Positions 7,416-16,004 are shown, counted from the first letter of the stretch. The stretch is 29,476 nt of DNA from Flavobacteriales bacterium UBA3477 (GCA_002378005.1 DFQY01000011.1:1-29476), one strand, 5' to 3'. A program made the numbers and translations. Notes: generated from the sequence alone by a model not told the origin.

Positions 7416-8294
7416 ATGATACTAATTGCTGAGAGCGGTTCTACCAAATGTGATTGGGTGGCATTAAATCCCGACGGTACGGAGCATGTGCGCTTCTCCA
7501 CCATGGGATTCAATCCATACTTTCACTCTGCCCCGTTCATCGAAGAAGAATTGGGCGGTAATGCCGTGGTTCGCAGTATCAAAAACGGCGTAGATTATGT
7601 ATACTTCTATGGTGCCGGCGCCTCAAGTGAAAGCTTGAAGGACATCATTAAAGATGGGCTACAACGCATTATGCCTGAGGCCAAGATCAATGTAGACCAT
7701 GATTTGGTAGCCAGTGCCTACTCCACTTACACCGGTGTACCCGCCATTACTTGTATTCTAGGAACAGGCTCAAACAGCTGTTACTTTGACGGGGAGTCTG
7801 TAAGCGAAGAGGTACCTGCACTTGCCTATGTGTTGGGTGATGAAGGAAGTGCAAGCTTTATCGGGAAGCGTTTGGTTTCTGATTTCTTGTACAAGCGGCT
7901 TCCAGACGAGATGGCGGAAGACTTCTACCACACCTACCAATTAGATAAGGACGAAATCATCACCAGCGTATACAATAAGCCCAACGCGAACGTATACCTT
8001 GCTTCATTCAGTCGTTTCGCAGGCAAGCACATGGAGAATCCATATGTAAAGATGATCGTCCGTGAAGGTTTTGCCAAGTTCGCCGACATCCACATTGCCT
8101 GCTTTGAAAATTGCCGTGAAGTGCCCATCCACTTTGTGGGTTCAGTAGGTGCCATTTTCCAGGAACTCTTGGAAGATGTCTTAGCGGAGCGCGGAATGAA
8201 TTTGGGTCAGATAATGCGCAAACCTGTAGATGGTTTGATCAAATACCACGTGGAATACCTCAAGGTTCTTGAGGTCTATCAAGCCCAATCATGA
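7416..8294 (+). CDS. BadF/BadG/BcrA/BcrD-family sugar kinase (glucokinase or N-acetylglucosamine kinase type)
   Basis: This 292-residue ASKHA-fold kinase starts MILIAESGSTKCDWVAL, the phosphate-1 loop of the family, and has GTGSNSCYFDG (phosphate-2) near 125 and VGSVGAIFQELL (adenosine region) near 250. Close relatives in Bacteroidetes are usually annotated as N-acetylglucosamine kinase. Here it sits between gapA and pgmB/maltose phosphorylase, so phosphorylation of the free glucose released by the phosphorylase is the more economical role; this is inference. I set the start at 7416 because the longer in-frame start at 7389 lies inside the gapA terminator loop. Its stop overlaps the pgmB start (ATGA), so the two are translationally coupled. 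Confidence 0.85.
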   Translation: MILIAESGSTKCDWVALNPDGTEHVRFSTMGFNPYFHSAPFIEEELGGNAVVRSIKNGVDYVYFYGAGASSESLKDIIKDGLQRIMPEAKINVDHDLVASAYSTYTGVPAITCILGTGSNSCYFDGESVSEEVPALAYVLGDEGSASFIGKRLVSDFLYKRLPDEMAEDFYHTYQLDKDEIITSVYNKPNANVYLASFSRFAGKHMENPYVKMIVREGFAKFADIHIACFENCREVPIHFVGSVGAIFQELLEDVLAERGMNLGQIMRKPVDGLIKYHVEYLKVLEVYQAQS

Positions 8295-8944
8295 TAAAAG
8301 GATTCCTTTTTGATTTGGACGGCGTTATTGTTGATACCGCCGTTTTTCATTTTCAAGCGTGGCTTCGATGCGCGCAAAAATTAGGCGGCGATTTCACCGA
8401 AGCCCAAAACGAAGAGCTCAAAGGCGTAAGTCGTGTAGACTCTTTGAAGAAGATTATCGAATGGACCGGGGCTAAAGTAAGTGAAGAGGAATTTGAAGCC
8501 TTGATGGTGGAGAAAAACGAGTGGTATTTAGAATTAGTCCAAGAACTGTCTGCCGCCCATGGATTGCCGGGAGCAGTAGCTTTCCTGGAGCAAGCGCATA
8601 CCCAAGGAATCAAGATTGCACTGGGTAGCGCATCGAAAAACGCTCCCATGATTTTGGATAAAATGGGCCTAACGCCCCTTTTCGACGCGATAATTGATGG
8701 GAATAATGTGATAAACGGCAAACCACACCCTGAAGTATTTTTGAAAGGTGCTGCGGCACTTGGCCTCAACCCAGAGGAATGCCTCGTTTTCGAAGATTCT
8801 ATAGCTGGAGTTCAGGCAGCCAAGACAGGAGGAATGAGCTGCGTGGGAATAGGAACCCCAGAAATGTTACAAGGGGCAGATGTAAACTTTAACGCATTAG
8901 GCGATACCACTCCTGAAGAGCTAGTAGCGCGTTTTAATGTGTAA
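8291..8944 (+). CDS. pgmB: Beta-phosphoglucomutase
   Basis: This HAD-superfamily enzyme of 217 residues interconverts beta-glucose-1-phosphate and glucose-6-phosphate. The nucleophile motif FDLDGVIVDT supplies Asp8 and the acid/base Asp10, in the same positions as in the Lactococcus enzyme. LKGVSRVDSL carries the substrate-binding Arg, GSASKNA is HAD motif II, GKPHPEVF gives the motif III Lys, and FEDSIAGVQAA the Mg2+-binding acidic pair. The start overlaps the kinase stop by four bases, and the maltose phosphorylase starts 12 bases downstream. That pairing is diagnostic: GH65 phosphorylases make the beta anomer, which ordinary phosphoglucomutase does not use. Confidence 0.96.
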   Translation: MIKGFLFDLDGVIVDTAVFHFQAWLRCAQKLGGDFTEAQNEELKGVSRVDSLKKIIEWTGAKVSEEEFEALMVEKNEWYLELVQELSAAHGLPGAVAFLEQAHTQGIKIALGSASKNAPMILDKMGLTPLFDAIIDGNNVINGKPHPEVFLKGAAALGLNPEECLVFEDSIAGVQAAKTGGMSCVGIGTPEMLQGADVNFNALGDTTPEELVARFNV

Positions 8945-8956
8945 CCGCCAGGTCAA

Positions 8957-11284
8957 ATGTTCAATAAATATACCGAGGTTAATCCTTGGAAAATCGTCGA
9001 GCGTCGCTGGGATGCGAAGAATCATCCTAAAAGCGAAAGTTTATTCTCCATCGGCAATGGCCGCATGGGTCAACGCGGAAATTTCGAAGAAACATATACA
9101 GGCAAAAGTCTTCAAGGCTCCTACATCGCTGGGGTGTATTACCCTGATAAGACTAGAGTAGGTTGGTGGAAAAACGGGTACCCAGAGTACTTCGCCAAGG
9201 TGTTGAACTCTTGTAATTGGATCGGCATTCAGGTAAAGGTCGACGGAGAAGAATTGGACCTTAATACCGCTACGAAAGTAGCATCATTCTGCCGCGAGCT
9301 CGACATGCAAAGCGGATTGCTCAAGCGCACTTTCGAAGCAACTCTTCCTTCTGGTAAGATCGTAGCTGTTGAAGCTGAGCGTTTGGTTAGTATCGTCCAA
9401 GACGAGATTGGAACCATTTCCTACAGCGTTACTCCAAAGAATTTCTCAGGCAAGATTGAATTGTGCTCGTACCTAGATTTCGATGTAAAAAACGAGGACA
9501 GCAACTATGACGAGATGTTTTGGGAGCCCGTAACCCAAGGTGAAGAGGCGGGCGCAAGCTACGTGCACGCCAAGACTAAAAAGACCGGTTTTGAGGTAAC
9601 TGTGGCCATGCGCAACAGTCTTTCGTTGGACGGTGCGCCTCAAGAATGGAGTATGAGTACAGATGAGAAACACATGTTCGTCAGTGAGTGCGCTTGCTAT
9701 GAAGTGGCCGAAGGTCAGGCTTTGAAACTTGAAAAATTTGCTGCCGTATTGTCTAGCATGAACCACGAGGCGGCGAGCTTGGACGCTAAGGCGGCAGCGA
9801 GCGCTACAGCGGCGGCTACGCAAGGCTATGAAGCATTACGCAGTGAGCACGTAGCCGCTTGGCACAACAAATGGGAAACCTCCGATATTGAGATTGACGG
9901 CGACGCGGAAGCACAGCAAGGCATCCGCTTCAACATCTTCCATATGAACCAGACCTTCACGGGTGTGGACGATAGATTAAACATCGGTCCGAAAGGGTTT
10001 ACCGGCGAGAAATACGGCGGCTCTACCTACTGGGATACCGAAGCGTACTGTTTGCCTTTCTACCTCGCAACAGCACAGCCGGAGGTGGCCAAGAACTTGT
10101 GTTTATACCGTTACAAGCAGCTGGATAAGGCCATCGAAAATGCGGGCAAGCTCGGGTTTGCTGACGGCGCAGCATTGTACCCTATGGTGACGATGAACGG
10201 CGAGGAATGTCACAACGAGTGGGAAATCGCTTTTGAGGAAATTCACCGCAATGCAGCCATCGCATATGCCGTGTTCGACTACATACGTCACACTCAAGAT
10301 TGGGGCTATTTGGCCGAAGGAGGATTTGAAGTCCTTTTAGGTATTAGCCGATTCTGGTCGCAGCGCGTGAATTGGTCACAAGAGAAAGAAGCCTACGTGA
10401 TGCTAGGTGTTACTGGGCCGAACGAATACGAGAACAACATCAACAACAACTGGTACACCAACCGCATGGCGGCGTGGACCTTGGAGTGGACGCTGGAAGC
10501 CCACAATTGGTTAAAAGAAAATGCTGCGGACGCGCTTGGCGCTATCAACAGCAAGACTGCCCTTAACGCGGAGACTGAATTCGCTAAATGGAGTGATATC
10601 ATCGCCAAGATGTACTACCCGAAGAGCGAGAAATTAGGCGTGGTATTGCAGCAGGACGGCTTCCTAGACAAGGAGCAGCTCACAGCAGACGACCTCAGCC
10701 TGGACGAGCGCCCGATCAACCAGCACTGGAGCTGGGACCGCATCTTGCGTTCGATCTTCATCAAGCAAGCAGACGTACTGCAGGGCTACTACTTCTTGAA
10801 CCACCTGTACGAGGAAGAAGAAGTAAAGCGCAATTTCGACTTCTATGAGCCAAAGACCGTTCATGAGAGCTCGTTGAGCCCATGTGTACACGCAATCTTG
10901 GCAGCACAGATTGATTACCCAGAGAAAGCCTACGAAATGTATTTGCGCACCTCTCGTTTGGACATCGACGATTACAACCGCGAAGTTCACGAGGGGTTGC
11001 ATATCACCTCGATGGCGGGTACATGGATGTCCGTAGTGCACGGGTTCGGCGGTATGAAGATTCGCGACGAGGAGCTGCACTTCACGCCAAAGCTTCCAGC
11101 ACAATGGAAGGGCCTCACCTTCTCCATCCTTTGGAGAGGCGCAACGCTCAAAGCCAACCTCACCGCCGACGGCATGACCATCGAAAACGTAAGTGGCGCT
11201 CCAGCCAAATTCGCGATCGACGGCCAGTGGTTTGAAGTAGCAGCCGGCGAAAAGGCATCCTCGGCAGCTGAGGCAATGGCATAA
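8957..11284 (+). CDS. GH65 maltose phosphorylase
   Basis: At 775 residues this is a full-length glycoside hydrolase family 65 phosphorylase, which splits maltose with phosphate into glucose and beta-glucose-1-phosphate with inversion. The N-terminal beta-sandwich begins NPWKIVERRWDAKNH and SIGNGRMGQRGNFEE. The catalytic (alpha/alpha)6 barrel has VTGPNEYENNINNNWYTN with the general acid Glu490, close to Glu487 of the Lactobacillus brevis enzyme, then QHWSWDRILRSIFIKQADVLQ and the phosphate-side segment VHEGLHITSMAGTW. There is no signal peptide, so it is cytoplasmic. It is the third gene of a kinase-pgmB-phosphorylase operon. Trehalose or kojibiose phosphorylases share the fold, but the amylase neighbours favour maltose. 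Confidence 0.93.
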   Translation: MFNKYTEVNPWKIVERRWDAKNHPKSESLFSIGNGRMGQRGNFEETYTGKSLQGSYIAGVYYPDKTRVGWWKNGYPEYFAKVLNSCNWIGIQVKVDGEELDLNTATKVASFCRELDMQSGLLKRTFEATLPSGKIVAVEAERLVSIVQDEIGTISYSVTPKNFSGKIELCSYLDFDVKNEDSNYDEMFWEPVTQGEEAGASYVHAKTKKTGFEVTVAMRNSLSLDGAPQEWSMSTDEKHMFVSECACYEVAEGQALKLEKFAAVLSSMNHEAASLDAKAAASATAAATQGYEALRSEHVAAWHNKWETSDIEIDGDAEAQQGIRFNIFHMNQTFTGVDDRLNIGPKGFTGEKYGGSTYWDTEAYCLPFYLATAQPEVAKNLCLYRYKQLDKAIENAGKLGFADGAALYPMVTMNGEECHNEWEIAFEEIHRNAAIAYAVFDYIRHTQDWGYLAEGGFEVLLGISRFWSQRVNWSQEKEAYVMLGVTGPNEYENNINNNWYTNRMAAWTLEWTLEAHNWLKENAADALGAINSKTALNAETEFAKWSDIIAKMYYPKSEKLGVVLQQDGFLDKEQLTADDLSLDERPINQHWSWDRILRSIFIKQADVLQGYYFLNHLYEEEEVKRNFDFYEPKTVHESSLSPCVHAILAAQIDYPEKAYEMYLRTSRLDIDDYNREVHEGLHITSMAGTWMSVVHGFGGMKIRDEELHFTPKLPAQWKGLTFSILWRGATLKANLTADGMTIENVSGAPAKFAIDGQWFEVAAGEKASSAAEAMA

Positions 11285-11303
11285 TGAATTGATACTATCT
11301 TAG

Positions 11304-11328
11304 AAAGGCGCCACGTGCGCCTTTTTTT
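11304..11328 (+). terminator. Intrinsic terminator after the maltose phosphorylase
   Basis: AAAGGCGC (11304-11311), loop CACGT and GCGCCTTT (11317-11324) run into a seven-T tract. It separates the cytoplasmic operon from the amylase pair that starts 12 bases beyond it. No clear promoter lies between the hairpin and the amylase ATG, so the amylases may depend on read-through. Confidence 0.8.
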
Positions 11329-11340
11329 AGCCCACAGAAC

Positions 11341-13596
11341 ATGAAGAAATTTTTAACGGTACTTTCCATCAGTGCAGCGCTCGCTGCCTGTGAAGTTCAA
11401 CCCTCAGCCCCCCTTCGCATGCAGGCCTCAGACCTGGCTTCGCCGCACGTTCATCATGGTACACAGAGTGATTTTGTTCTTGAAGACTACATGCGTGGTG
11501 ATTACGAATTACCAGAGGGTATTAGCTACAGCCACGGAATGATGTCAGGGGCCCTCGAGCAGGAACTTAACGTAGCACATCTAACTGGACCTAACTCGAG
11601 CATGGATGTGCCCTTTTTTAGAGGTGCAAAGCGTGCCATCACCTTGAGTATTCCTGGTTTCGAAGGAGAAGAGGTGAAGGTCAAAGGTGTGTTCAACGCC
11701 TGGAACAGCGATGCCACCTTCTTGGAATGGAATGGGAACGCTTGGGAAGCGCCATTGGTGCTTGCACCCGGTGAATATGCGTACAAACTCGTTGTGAATG
11801 GTGAAGAAGTATTGGATCCTTCGAATGCGGTGACCGTCCCCAATGGTTTTGGAAGCTTCAACAATGTTTTGACTGTAGAAGGCGGCGGCGGTGAAGCTCC
11901 TGTAGCCATTGATTTCCAATTCGTGCACGAAGGTGCGCTACGATTTTCGAGCATCCCGGAAAACCAAGAAGTATTAGCCTTCTTCAACAACCGCGTGATT
12001 GACGTGGTACGAGATGAGGATGGTCTCAGCATTGCAATTCCCGAAGAAGCAAAGGATTGGGAACGCGCTTGGATCCGATTGTATACCGCGAGAAATGGCC
12101 AGCAAGGCGCGGATTGGTTGATCCCATTGAAGTTTGGCGAGGTGGTTATTGATACAAAGGAATTGGACCGTAAGGATTGGCACACTTCCATCATATATTT
12201 CGCTATGGTGGACCGATTCTTTAACGGCAACCCTGAAAACGATCAGCCCGTTCAAGATTCGACTGTACACCCTCGTGCCAACTACCAAGGCGGGGATATT
12301 GAGGGATTACGCCTAAAATTGGCCGATGGATATTTTGACGCTCTTCATACCAACACGCTTTGGATCAGTCCAATCACACAAAACCCGGAGGATGCTTGGG
12401 GGCTTTGGAACCAAGGTGGACCGATAAGTACGTTCTCCGGATACCACGGCTACTGGCCCGTTAGCAACATCAAGCCGGACCACCGTTTCGCTACGCCTGA
12501 AGAACTGCATTCGTTCCTTGATGATGCCCACGCGAAAGAGCAAAATGTACTTCTGGATTATGTGGCCAACCACGTCCATGAGTTACATCCGGTGTACCAG
12601 AAACATCCAAATTGGGCCACCAACAAATACACGGCAGACGGAAGACTCAATACCCAACTTTGGGACGAGGAGCGCTTGACAACTTGGTTTGACACCTTCA
12701 TGCCGACCCTCGAACTTCGCAATGATACTGTAGCAGACCTGATGAGCGATAGCGCACTGGTTTGGATCACTGAATACGACTTCGACGGCTTCCGCCACGA
12801 TGCGACCAAGCACATCCCGATGAACTTCACGCGTTTGCTCACTCAGAAAATCCGTGCCGTAAGTGAGGATCATGTGTACCAGATAGGAGAAACCTACGGC
12901 TCGGATGAGCTCATTGCTAGCTACGTCGGTAGCGGTAAGGTCGATGCCCAATTCAACTTTAACCTCTACGATGCAGCGTTCGAAGCATTCACACAAGAAG
13001 GAGCAACGTTTGACCGCCTGCGCAAGGCATTAGAGAGCAGTCTCACCTACTACGGTCACCACCATTTGATGGGGAATATCTCGGGCAATCAGGACAAGCC
13101 ACGCTTCTCCTCTATGGCCTCGGGACACCTCAGCATGAGTGAAGACAGCAAGCTTGCGGGTTGGACACGCGAAATCCCAGAACCTACTGAGCGTGGGTAT
13201 AGAAAAATGGCGGCGATGCATGCCTTCAACATTGCTGTTCCTGGCATCCCTATTCTTTACTACGGCGACGAGATTGCCCTTCACGGCGGAAACGATCCTG
13301 ACAACAGAAAGATGATGCCGTTCGACTTCTCGCCGCGTCAGCAGCAGCTCTTTGATCGCATTGCGCGCCTAAACGAAAATCGGACCAGCATCATGGCCTT
13401 GAACTACGGTTCAACGACCATTCATCAGCCTGAACCGCACCTGCTCATCATTGTGCGCAAGTACATGGAACAGGAGGTACGCTTCTTCTTTAACAACAGT
13501 AATGAAGACCGCTACCTAGAAAATTGGGACATCACTGTTCCTGCAGATGGCGAAATCTACCAAACCCGCAATTGCGGCCAGTTCAACCAAGACTAA
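11341..13596 (+). CDS. GH13 alpha-amylase-family lipoprotein with N-terminal starch-binding-like (CBM48/E-set) domain
   Basis: The 751-residue protein has a lipoprotein signal (LAAC, acylated Cys17). An E-set/glycogen-binding-like domain spans about 95-180 (VKVKGVFNAWNSDATFLEW...PGEYAYKLVVNGEEVLDPSN), then a second beta domain, then the GH13 barrel from about 278 (SIIYFAMVDRFFNGNPEND). Conserved region I is LDYVANHVH, region II GFRHDATKH with nucleophile Asp487, region III GETYG with acid/base Glu517, and region IV GNQDKPRF with Asp585. Region IV has Gln584 where most GH13 enzymes have His. The ILYYGDEIALHGGNDPDNR segment is typical of neopullulanase/cyclomaltodextrinase-like members. It should hydrolyse alpha-1,4-glucans at the cell envelope. 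It is followed 10 bases later by a second amylase in the same operon. Confidence 0.92.
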   Translation: MKKFLTVLSISAALAACEVQPSAPLRMQASDLASPHVHHGTQSDFVLEDYMRGDYELPEGISYSHGMMSGALEQELNVAHLTGPNSSMDVPFFRGAKRAITLSIPGFEGEEVKVKGVFNAWNSDATFLEWNGNAWEAPLVLAPGEYAYKLVVNGEEVLDPSNAVTVPNGFGSFNNVLTVEGGGGEAPVAIDFQFVHEGALRFSSIPENQEVLAFFNNRVIDVVRDEDGLSIAIPEEAKDWERAWIRLYTARNGQQGADWLIPLKFGEVVIDTKELDRKDWHTSIIYFAMVDRFFNGNPENDQPVQDSTVHPRANYQGGDIEGLRLKLADGYFDALHTNTLWISPITQNPEDAWGLWNQGGPISTFSGYHGYWPVSNIKPDHRFATPEELHSFLDDAHAKEQNVLLDYVANHVHELHPVYQKHPNWATNKYTADGRLNTQLWDEERLTTWFDTFMPTLELRNDTVADLMSDSALVWITEYDFDGFRHDATKHIPMNFTRLLTQKIRAVSEDHVYQIGETYGSDELIASYVGSGKVDAQFNFNLYDAAFEAFTQEGATFDRLRKALESSLTYYGHHHLMGNISGNQDKPRFSSMASGHLSMSEDSKLAGWTREIPEPTERGYRKMAAMHAFNIAVPGIPILYYGDEIALHGGNDPDNRKMMPFDFSPRQQQLFDRIARLNENRTSIMALNYGSTTIHQPEPHLLIIVRKYMEQEVRFFFNNSNEDRYLENWDITVPADGEIYQTRNCGQFNQD

Positions 13597-13606
13597 TTCA
13601 CTTACC

Positions 13607-14953
13607 ATGAAAAGAACTTTATTAGCGCTAAGTGCCGTATTCGCTCTCACTTCGTGCGCTGCGCTGAAACTGGACCCAACAACCACCTCAACCATAGAAG
13701 TAGCGAAGTTGCCCGAGTGGGCGAAGGACGCGAACATTTATGAGGTCAACATCCGTCAATACACGCCGGAAGGAACGTTGAATGCCTTTAAGGAGCACCT
13801 CCCGCGTTTGGCCGAGATGAACGTCGATATTTTGTGGTTCATGCCTATTCAGCCTATTGGTGAGCGCAACCGCAAAGGCGAACTCGGTAGCTATTATTCT
13901 ATCCAAGATTATACAGCGATCAACCCGGCCTTTGGAACCGTTGAAGATTTCAAAGCCATCGTGGACGAAGCACACGCTTTGGGCATGCACGTATTGCTCG
14001 ATTGGGTTGCCAACCACAGTGCTTGGGACCACCCTTGGGTAAAAACCAACGACGATTTCTATACCCGCGATGAAGACGGTAGCTATCCTATGGAAGCGAT
14101 AGGAAACGACGGCGGCAAAACGGGATGGACCGACGTGGCAGATTTGAATTACGACGCCCCGCTTCTGATCGACTCTATGGCGGCAGAAATGGATTGGTGG
14201 GTGAGCAACACAGGCATCGACGGATTCCGCTGTGATATGGCCGGAATGGTGCCTTACGCCTTCTGGGAGCATACTATTCCAATGTTGCGCGAGAAGCACG
14301 GACCACTTTTCTTCCTCGCGGAATGGAACGAGCCACATTTGCTCAGCACTTTCAACGCAGATTACGGATGGGAGTTGCACCACATGATGAACGACATCGC
14401 CAAGGGCCATAAGAGCGTCTATGATCTTGAGGTCTATGCTGCTAAAAACGGTGCCGTTTATAACGATGACGCGATGAAGTTGTACTTCACCTCCAACCAC
14501 GACGAAAACAGCTGGCAGGGCAGCGCTATTGAGCGCATGGGCGAAGATGCACGCGCCTTCTTTGCGCTTGCCTTCATGATGGATCAAAGTTTCCCATTGT
14601 TGTACACCGGTCAAGAAGCTGGGATTGATTATCGATTCCCATTCTTTAGCAAGGATACTGTAGGAGTAGATTGGTCTGCGAATGCTGATCATGCCGATTT
14701 CTACGCGACGCTTTTCGACCTAAAGCACAAGCATCCTGCTTTATGGAACGGTGCTTACGGCGGTGAAATGACCTTGGCGACAGATACTGCAGCAAACACT
14801 GTGATGATCTCTAGAACCCTAGGCGAAGACCAAGTGAACGGGTATTTCGCCTTCGGCGGCAGTGAAGTTGTTGGGGGTGAGGATGCAGGAGAATTGGTTA
14901 TTGATATTCACGGAGCGAAAATCTACACCAAAACTTTGGCGACTAACGAGTAA
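13607..14953 (+). CDS. GH13 alpha-amylase-family lipoprotein
   Basis: This is a 448-residue secreted glycosidase with a lipoprotein signal ending LTSC (Cys17). The barrel begins ANIYEVNIRQYTPEGT. Region I is LDWVANHS (Asp132), region II GFRCDMAG (nucleophile Asp210), region III AEWNEP (acid/base Glu239), region IV SNHDENSW (Asp299), so the catalytic triad is intact. The start at 13607 is preferred because a longer in-frame ATG at 13547 overlaps the upstream amylase and would hide the signal peptide. Only 10 bases separate it from the upstream GH13 gene. It lacks the extra carbohydrate-binding domain of its neighbour. Probable role: hydrolysis of alpha-glucan or malto-oligosaccharide in the periplasm or at the surface. 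Confidence 0.93.
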   Translation: MKRTLLALSAVFALTSCAALKLDPTTTSTIEVAKLPEWAKDANIYEVNIRQYTPEGTLNAFKEHLPRLAEMNVDILWFMPIQPIGERNRKGELGSYYSIQDYTAINPAFGTVEDFKAIVDEAHALGMHVLLDWVANHSAWDHPWVKTNDDFYTRDEDGSYPMEAIGNDGGKTGWTDVADLNYDAPLLIDSMAAEMDWWVSNTGIDGFRCDMAGMVPYAFWEHTIPMLREKHGPLFFLAEWNEPHLLSTFNADYGWELHHMMNDIAKGHKSVYDLEVYAAKNGAVYNDDAMKLYFTSNHDENSWQGSAIERMGEDARAFFALAFMMDQSFPLLYTGQEAGIDYRFPFFSKDTVGVDWSANADHADFYATLFDLKHKHPALWNGAYGGEMTLATDTAANTVMISRTLGEDQVNGYFAFGGSEVVGGEDAGELVIDIHGAKIYTKTLATNE

Positions 14954-14979
14954 CTTTAAGCTCGCAAAAGAACCACCGC

Positions 14980-15480
14980 ATGTACAAGATCACAGGAAAG
15001 AACACCTTTGAAGTTGCGCCAGATACCAACCCGGCTGAAGGGTTGCTCGACGGCACCTATTACAACCTGGACATCGAAAAGATGGACGGTCGCACTTGGC
15101 ACATTTTGAAGGACCATAAATCCTACTATGTGCAATGGGTAGAGCGTAGCGAAGACGGCAAGACCTTTACTTTGAAAATCAACGGCCAATTGCTCGAACT
15201 AAACGCCAAGGACCACTATGACCTACTCCTAGAGCAAATGGGTATGTCTGCGGCAAACACCGCGAAGGTTACCAAACTCAAGGCACCTATGCCAGGCAAG
15301 GTCCTCGAAGTGATGGCACAACCCGGTCAAACAGTGGCCAAAGGTGAAGGTTTACTCATCTTGGAAGCCATGAAAATGGAGAACATGCTCAAGGCCGAAC
15401 AAAATGGCACAGTAAAATCCGTGAACGTTTCGGTGGGTGATGCTGTTGAAAAGAATAACGTACTTATTGACTTTGAATAA
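14980..15480 (+). CDS. Biotin carboxyl carrier protein (acyl-CoA carboxylase biotinyl subunit)
   Basis: This 166-residue protein ends in a biotinyl domain (about 98-166, LKAPMPGKVLEVMAQPGQTV) with the biotinylation motif EAMKMEN and target Lys132. The N-terminal 90 residues (YYNLDIEKMDGRTWHILKDHKSYYVQWVE) match the linker region of the small carrier subunits of Bacteroidetes propionyl-/acetyl-CoA carboxylases. The usual partners (biotin carboxylase and carboxyltransferase) are absent from the window. It begins 26 bases after the amylase and ends one base before the next gene, so it is co-transcribed with an unrelated lipoprotein. Carrier function is certain; the acyl-CoA served is not known. 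Confidence 0.92.
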   Translation: MYKITGKNTFEVAPDTNPAEGLLDGTYYNLDIEKMDGRTWHILKDHKSYYVQWVERSEDGKTFTLKINGQLLELNAKDHYDLLLEQMGMSAANTAKVTKLKAPMPGKVLEVMAQPGQTVAKGEGLLILEAMKMENMLKAEQNGTVKSVNVSVGDAVEKNNVLIDFE

Positions 15481-15481
15481 C

Positions 15482-15952
15482 ATGAAAAAAACACTCCTAC
15501 TATCAGCGCTAGGCGCCATCGCGTTTAGCTGTAGCCAACCTGCCGAAGCACCAGCAGAAAACCACGAAGGCCACGACCACAACCACGAGAGCATGGCTCC
15601 TGAAGAAATGGACGAAGCCACCGGCCGCGTATTCTTTGCCAACCTTGAAAACGGCGATACGGTAAGCAACCCTGTTTACGTAGAATTCGGTGTGGAAGGC
15701 ATGGAAGTGCGCCCATCTGGTGAGATCGTTGAAGGCACAGGTCACCACCACCTATTGATTGGCAATGCATTCCTCGCAAAAGGTGAGGTTGTTCCTGCGG
15801 ACAGCGTAAATATCCACTACGGCGGCGGTCAAACTTCAGATACAGTAACCCTACCAATGGGCGAAGTTCGTTTGGGCATGCAGTTCGCCAACGGCGTACA
15901 TGCTTCTTACGGCCGCGACATGAGCGCCTCCATCAAGGTGTTTGTGAAGTAA
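15482..15952 (+). CDS. DUF4399-family lipoprotein with His-rich N-terminus
   Basis: The 156-residue protein has a lipoprotein signal ending AFSC (Cys17), then an acidic, His-rich stretch NHEGHDHNHES that looks able to bind metal ions. The folded part (about 45-156) matches DUF4399: GRVFFANLENGDTVSNPVYV, EFGVEGMEVRPSGE and the signature GTGHHHLLI, ending VHASYGRDMSASIKVFV. The domain's function is not known. The start at 15482 is preferred over an in-frame ATG at 15437, which would lie inside the biotin carrier gene. It is one base after that gene and is followed by a strong terminator. Confidence 0.85.
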   Translation: MKKTLLLSALGAIAFSCSQPAEAPAENHEGHDHNHESMAPEEMDEATGRVFFANLENGDTVSNPVYVEFGVEGMEVRPSGEIVEGTGHHHLLIGNAFLAKGEVVPADSVNIHYGGGQTSDTVTLPMGEVRLGMQFANGVHASYGRDMSASIKVFVK

Positions 15953-15977
15953 CTCTCAGAATAAAAAGGACTTAGAG

Positions 15978-16004
15978 AAGCCACCCCGTCGGGTGGCTTT
16001 TTTT
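15978..16004 (+). terminator. Intrinsic terminator after the DUF4399 gene
   Basis: AAGCCACCC (15978-15986), loop CGTC and GGGTGGCTT (15991-15999) run into a long T tract. It ends the rightward block. Confidence 0.88.

Noticed and set aside
8939..8946. GTGTAACC as a third operator half-site before the maltose phosphorylase
   Set aside because: It coincides with the last codons and stop of pgmB and has no matching second arm.
11526..12230. Minus-strand open frame of 234 codons opposite the first amylase
   Set aside because: Antisense shadow of the CBM48/GH13 gene, Ser/Pro-rich, with no start context and no domain.
13547..13606. Upstream start for the second amylase
   Set aside because: It overlaps the preceding gene and places 20 polar residues before a clear lipoprotein signal; the ATG at 13607 is better.
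13688..14692. Long minus-strand open frame (334 codons) opposite the second amylase
   Set aside because: It is fully antisense to a gene with an intact GH13 catalytic triad, has low-complexity Val/His/Arg composition and shows no recognisable domain. The length reflects codon bias of the sense gene.
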